A DNA stretch of 8,056 bases, taken from the NCBI GenBank assembly GCA_031581485.1, contig JAVLBA010000090.1, forward strand, positions 1 through 8,056, given 5' to 3'. The position numbers were made by a program, and so were the translations under genes. How positions within the stretch are numbered: position 1 is the stretch's first letter; every line of letters starts with the position of its first letter. This DNA is from BM506 sp031581485. GTDB taxonomy: Bacteria; Desulfobacterota; Desulfobulbia; Desulfobulbales; SURF-16. Below are positions 5,938 to 8,056 of the stretch, one piece after another. The notes beneath the pieces were generated by a model that was not told the DNA's origin, did no database searches, and saw only the letters and a program-made list of their open reading frames with translations.

Positions 5938-6040
5938 GTCGGTCATGGCTTGATATGCCGCACCCTTTTTAACAGCAACCCCCAGCCATCCCCTGGCCAT
6001 TCTTCTTTCCCTCTTTCCACCTCTTCTTCTTTCACCACCT

Positions 6041-7978
6041 ATGATCCATCCCCCCCGCCCCTTTTCCCAACAGCAGCTCGCCACACTGCTGGCCGGCCTG
6101 CAGGATGACTTTGTCCTTCTGGAGAGCGCCAAGATCACCAAGGACAACTCCAGAAGCATCCTCTTCCATAGGCCCCTTGATCGTCTGCAATGTACCGCCG
6201 CGATCAGCCCCGTGGAATTCCTCGGCCAATGCCGGGCCATCCTGGACCAGGGCCTCTATCTGGCCGGCTGGTTCAGCTACGAATTCGGACTGGGACTTGA
6301 GCCGCGCCTGCAGCACCTGCTGCCTTCAGAGCCGTTTATCCTGGCCGATCTCGGGGTATACCATTCTCCCTGCTGCTATGATCATGGCCTGGGGAAATGG
6401 AGTGGCGACGAGATTCCGGCCGGGCCCGTTCCCCAGGCCTCCTGCCAGCTGGACAACATCCGTCTGAGCCAGGACCAAGAGGCCTACCAGGCGAACATTG
6501 CCAAGATCAAGGCCTACATCGCCGCGGGGGATACCTACCAGGTCAACTACACCCTGCAGCTCCTCTTTGACCTGCTGGGCAGTGCAGACGAGCTTTACCT
6601 GCGACTCCGCCGTAACCAGATGGTCAGCTACAGTGCCTACCTCCGCCATGACAGACAACGCCTCATGTCCTTTTCTCCTGAGCTTTTTTTCCGCAAGGAA
6701 AAAGAGCTGTGCACGGTGCGCCCCATGAAGGGTACCAGCTGCCGGGGCCGCACCCTGAGCCAGGACCGCCAGCTCGCCGCCAGCCTGCAAAACGATGAAA
6801 AAAACCGGGCGGAAAATGTGATGATTGTCGATCTGCTCCGCAATGATCTGGGCAGGGTGGCCACCATGGGCTCGGTGGAGACCAAATCCCTCTTTGATGT
6901 CGAGACCTATGAATCGCTCCTGCAGATGACCTCCACCATCACCGCTGAAATTGCGGTTGACCTGCCCCTGGTCCGGCTCTTCAAGGCCCTCTTCCCCTGC
7001 GGCTCGGTCACCGGCGCCCCGAAAATCCGCACCATGGAGATCATCCACGAGCTGGAAACAGAGCGCCGGGGTGTCTACACGGGGGCCATCGGCTATCTTG
7101 CCCCTGACGGGGATGGCTGTTTCAACGTACCCATCCGCACCGTGGTCCTGGATGACCAGAAGGGCAAGATGGGGATCGGCTCTGGTATCGTGGCCGACTC
7201 CAGCCCTGAAAAAGAATGGCAGGAGTGCTGCCTAAAAGGCCATTTCCTCAGCAAAGAACGCCCCGATTTTCAGCTCATTGAGACCATGCTCTGGATTAAC
7301 GGGCAAGGCTACTGGCTCCTTGACCACCACCTGGAAAGGGTGGCGGATTCTGCCCGCTATTTCGGCTTTCCCTTTGCCAAAGAGGAGGTGGCAACGGCCA
7401 TTGCCACCTATCAGAGCGAACTTGCCGGCAGCACCGCAGCCCGGGTCCGCCTCCTGGTGGACAGAGAGGGCGCCACGTCCTTTTCCCATCTTCCCTGCCC
7501 GCTGCCCAAAAATATCGGGCTGCCGCCGCAGAGAGCCCCTCAACTCTACCGGTCAAAGAGTTTCCTGGCCTCTGAGCGCATAGATTCCAGCGACCTTTTC
7601 CTCTACCACAAGACCACCCAGCGCCCGACCTATGACCGTCTCGGCCAAGAAGCACGGGCAGGAGGCTTCCTTGATCTTATCTTCACCAATGAACGGGGGG
7701 AAATCACCGAAGGGGCCATCACCAATGTCTTTGTGGAAAAGGAGGGTATTTTCTTCACCCCGCCCCTTGCTTCCGGGCTCTTACCGGGGGTCTTCAGGGC
7801 CTATCTCCTGGCCGCCTTTCCGGAGCGGGTCAGAGAAAAGACCCTTTTCAGCAAGGATCTCCTGGAGCCGGCCACCTCTGTCTATCTGGGTAATTCAGTG
7901 AGAGGTCTGGTGCCGATTGAGTTGCTCGCCCCGCCAGAGGGCCTTTTGCAAACATCCTTTGCCGAGGCTCCCTGCTGA
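6041..7978 (+). CDS. pabBC: Fused aminodeoxychorismate synthase component I / aminodeoxychorismate lyase (PabB-PabC)
   Basis: This bifunctional cytoplasmic enzyme makes 4-aminobenzoate for folate. The N-terminal part converts chorismate plus ammonia to aminodeoxychorismate, and the C-terminal part releases pyruvate. The 645 residues hold a PabB N-terminal region, then a chorismate-binding domain (about 145-405) with K230 in PMKGT, NRAENVMIVDLLRNDLGR (255-272), GSVTGAPK (321-328) and GSGIVADSSPEKEW (380-393). Lysine in the PxKGT motif is characteristic of PabB, whereas TrpE has alanine, so anthranilate synthase is unlikely. The PabC-like fold-type IV PLP domain (about 410-630) has HLERVADSA (430-438), the likely PLP lysine K524 in YHKTTQR, E557 in ITEGAITNVF, and GLLPGVFR (579-586). 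PabA, the glutamine amidotransferase partner, is not in the window. The ATG at 6041 is the only plausible upstream start, since a stop lies at 5951-5953 in frame with no other start codon between. No Shine-Dalgarno sequence precedes it. Confidence 0.93.
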   Translation: MIHPPRPFSQQQLATLLAGLQDDFVLLESAKITKDNSRSILFHRPLDRLQCTAAISPVEFLGQCRAILDQGLYLAGWFSYEFGLGLEPRLQHLLPSEPFILADLGVYHSPCCYDHGLGKWSGDEIPAGPVPQASCQLDNIRLSQDQEAYQANIAKIKAYIAAGDTYQVNYTLQLLFDLLGSADELYLRLRRNQMVSYSAYLRHDRQRLMSFSPELFFRKEKELCTVRPMKGTSCRGRTLSQDRQLAASLQNDEKNRAENVMIVDLLRNDLGRVATMGSVETKSLFDVETYESLLQMTSTITAEIAVDLPLVRLFKALFPCGSVTGAPKIRTMEIIHELETERRGVYTGAIGYLAPDGDGCFNVPIRTVVLDDQKGKMGIGSGIVADSSPEKEWQECCLKGHFLSKERPDFQLIETMLWINGQGYWLLDHHLERVADSARYFGFPFAKEEVATAIATYQSELAGSTAARVRLLVDREGATSFSHLPCPLPKNIGLPPQRAPQLYRSKSFLASERIDSSDLFLYHKTTQRPTYDRLGQEARAGGFLDLIFTNERGEITEGAITNVFVEKEGIFFTPPLASGLLPGVFRAYLLAAFPERVREKTLFSKDLLEPATSVYLGNSVRGLVPIELLAPPEGLLQTSFAEAPC

Positions 7979-8023
7979 CCTAGTGCAGTGTATCACTTAA
8001 AGTTTCGTATATTTATGTAACTC

Positions 8024-8051
8024 TGCCTTTAACCACAAAGGCATTCGTTTT
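8024..8051 (+). terminator. Probable terminator downstream of pabBC
   Basis: TGCCTTT (8024-8030) and AAAGGCA (8037-8043) form a perfect 7-pair stem with a 6-base loop, followed by TTCGTTTT (8044-8051). The stem is only moderately GC-rich and the T-run is interrupted, so termination may be partial. The 45 bases between the pabBC stop and this hairpin are AT-rich, hold a small dyad (AGTG-TAT-CACT, 7987-7997) and show no gene. Confidence 0.5.
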
Positions 8052-8056
8052 AATAC

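Larger units (their letters stand above)
5645..6040. other. Divergent intergenic region between the CBS-ACT gene and pabBC
   Basis: This 396-base stretch holds no convincing gene. It contains the CBS-ACT promoter with its palindrome, a roughly 110-base leader for that gene, an imperfect hairpin (CCTCTTGC/GCAAAAGG, 5843-5861), an inverted pair CCGACA (5899-5904) and TGTCGG (5937-5942) that brackets a weak plus-strand promoter candidate, and a strongly pyrimidine-rich tract ending at the pabBC start. Only tiny open frames of five to eight codons occur in the putative pabBC leader (5926-5952 and 5955-5972), without ribosome binding sites. Confidence 0.6.

Noticed and set aside
5633..5953. Plus-strand open frame of 106 codons in the divergent intergenic region
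   Set aside because: It starts inside the antisense of the CBS-ACT gene, crosses that gene's promoter, and encodes Ser/Cys/His-rich sequence without domain or ribosome binding site.
6326..7048. Minus-strand open frame of 240 codons opposite pabBC
   Set aside because: It is antisense to well-conserved PabB motifs, has low-complexity composition and no ribosome binding site context, so it is a shadow frame.
6041..7978. Anthranilate synthase (TrpE) as the identity of the chorismate enzyme
   Set aside because: The PxKGT motif has lysine as in PabB, and the fused PabC-type lyase domain fits 4-aminobenzoate synthesis rather than tryptophan synthesis.
1..8056. CRISPR array, tRNA or rRNA gene, prophage or defence island
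   Set aside because: No regularly spaced repeats, cloverleaf-like segments, transposase, integrase, nuclease or toxin-antitoxin sequences were seen. All large frames are housekeeping proteins.

Overview
The window looks like ordinary chromosomal DNA from an anaerobic, multiheme-cytochrome-using bacterium of the Desulfobacterota (former Deltaproteobacteria). A Desulfobulbales- or Desulfuromonadales-type relative is my best guess. The reasons are a small triheme cytochrome closely resembling the c7/PpcA family, a System II (ResB/CcsA) cytochrome c maturation pair, a CBS-CBS-ACT protein and a fused PabB-PabC enzyme. The assignment is an inference from gene content, with no database comparison behind it.

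Layout, left to right. resB (16-1389) and ccsA (1389-2225) overlap by one base and encode the membrane complex that attaches heme to periplasmic c-type cytochromes. A 164-base gap with a perfect -35 hexamer inside an inverted repeat leads to a secreted triheme cytochrome c7 gene (2390-2722), a likely client of that machinery. One clear terminator, and possibly a second tandem one, closes this block. A bifunctional PBP1A-family peptidoglycan synthase follows (2885-4915). It converges on a minus-strand gene for a CBS-CBS-ACT protein (4979-5644), and one symmetrical terminator sits between the two. The minus-strand gene has a very good sigma-70-type promoter overlapped by a palindrome. A 396-base divergent intergenic region separates it from a plus-strand pabB-pabC fusion (6041-7978), which makes 4-aminobenzoate for folate. 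The window ends in an AT-richer tail with a hairpin that resembles a terminator.

The left block has a coherent theme: cytochrome c maturation next to a c-type cytochrome. The remaining genes (cell wall synthesis, a nucleotide- or ligand-sensing regulator, folate precursor synthesis) are unrelated housekeeping units, each with its own control signals. I found no CRISPR array, RNA gene, complete mobile element, phage gene or defence system, and I see no convincing undescribed system. The points worth a second look are small: regulatory palindromes, a gene start without a Shine-Dalgarno sequence, an unusual C-terminal cysteine on the cytochrome, and the two-domain fusion.
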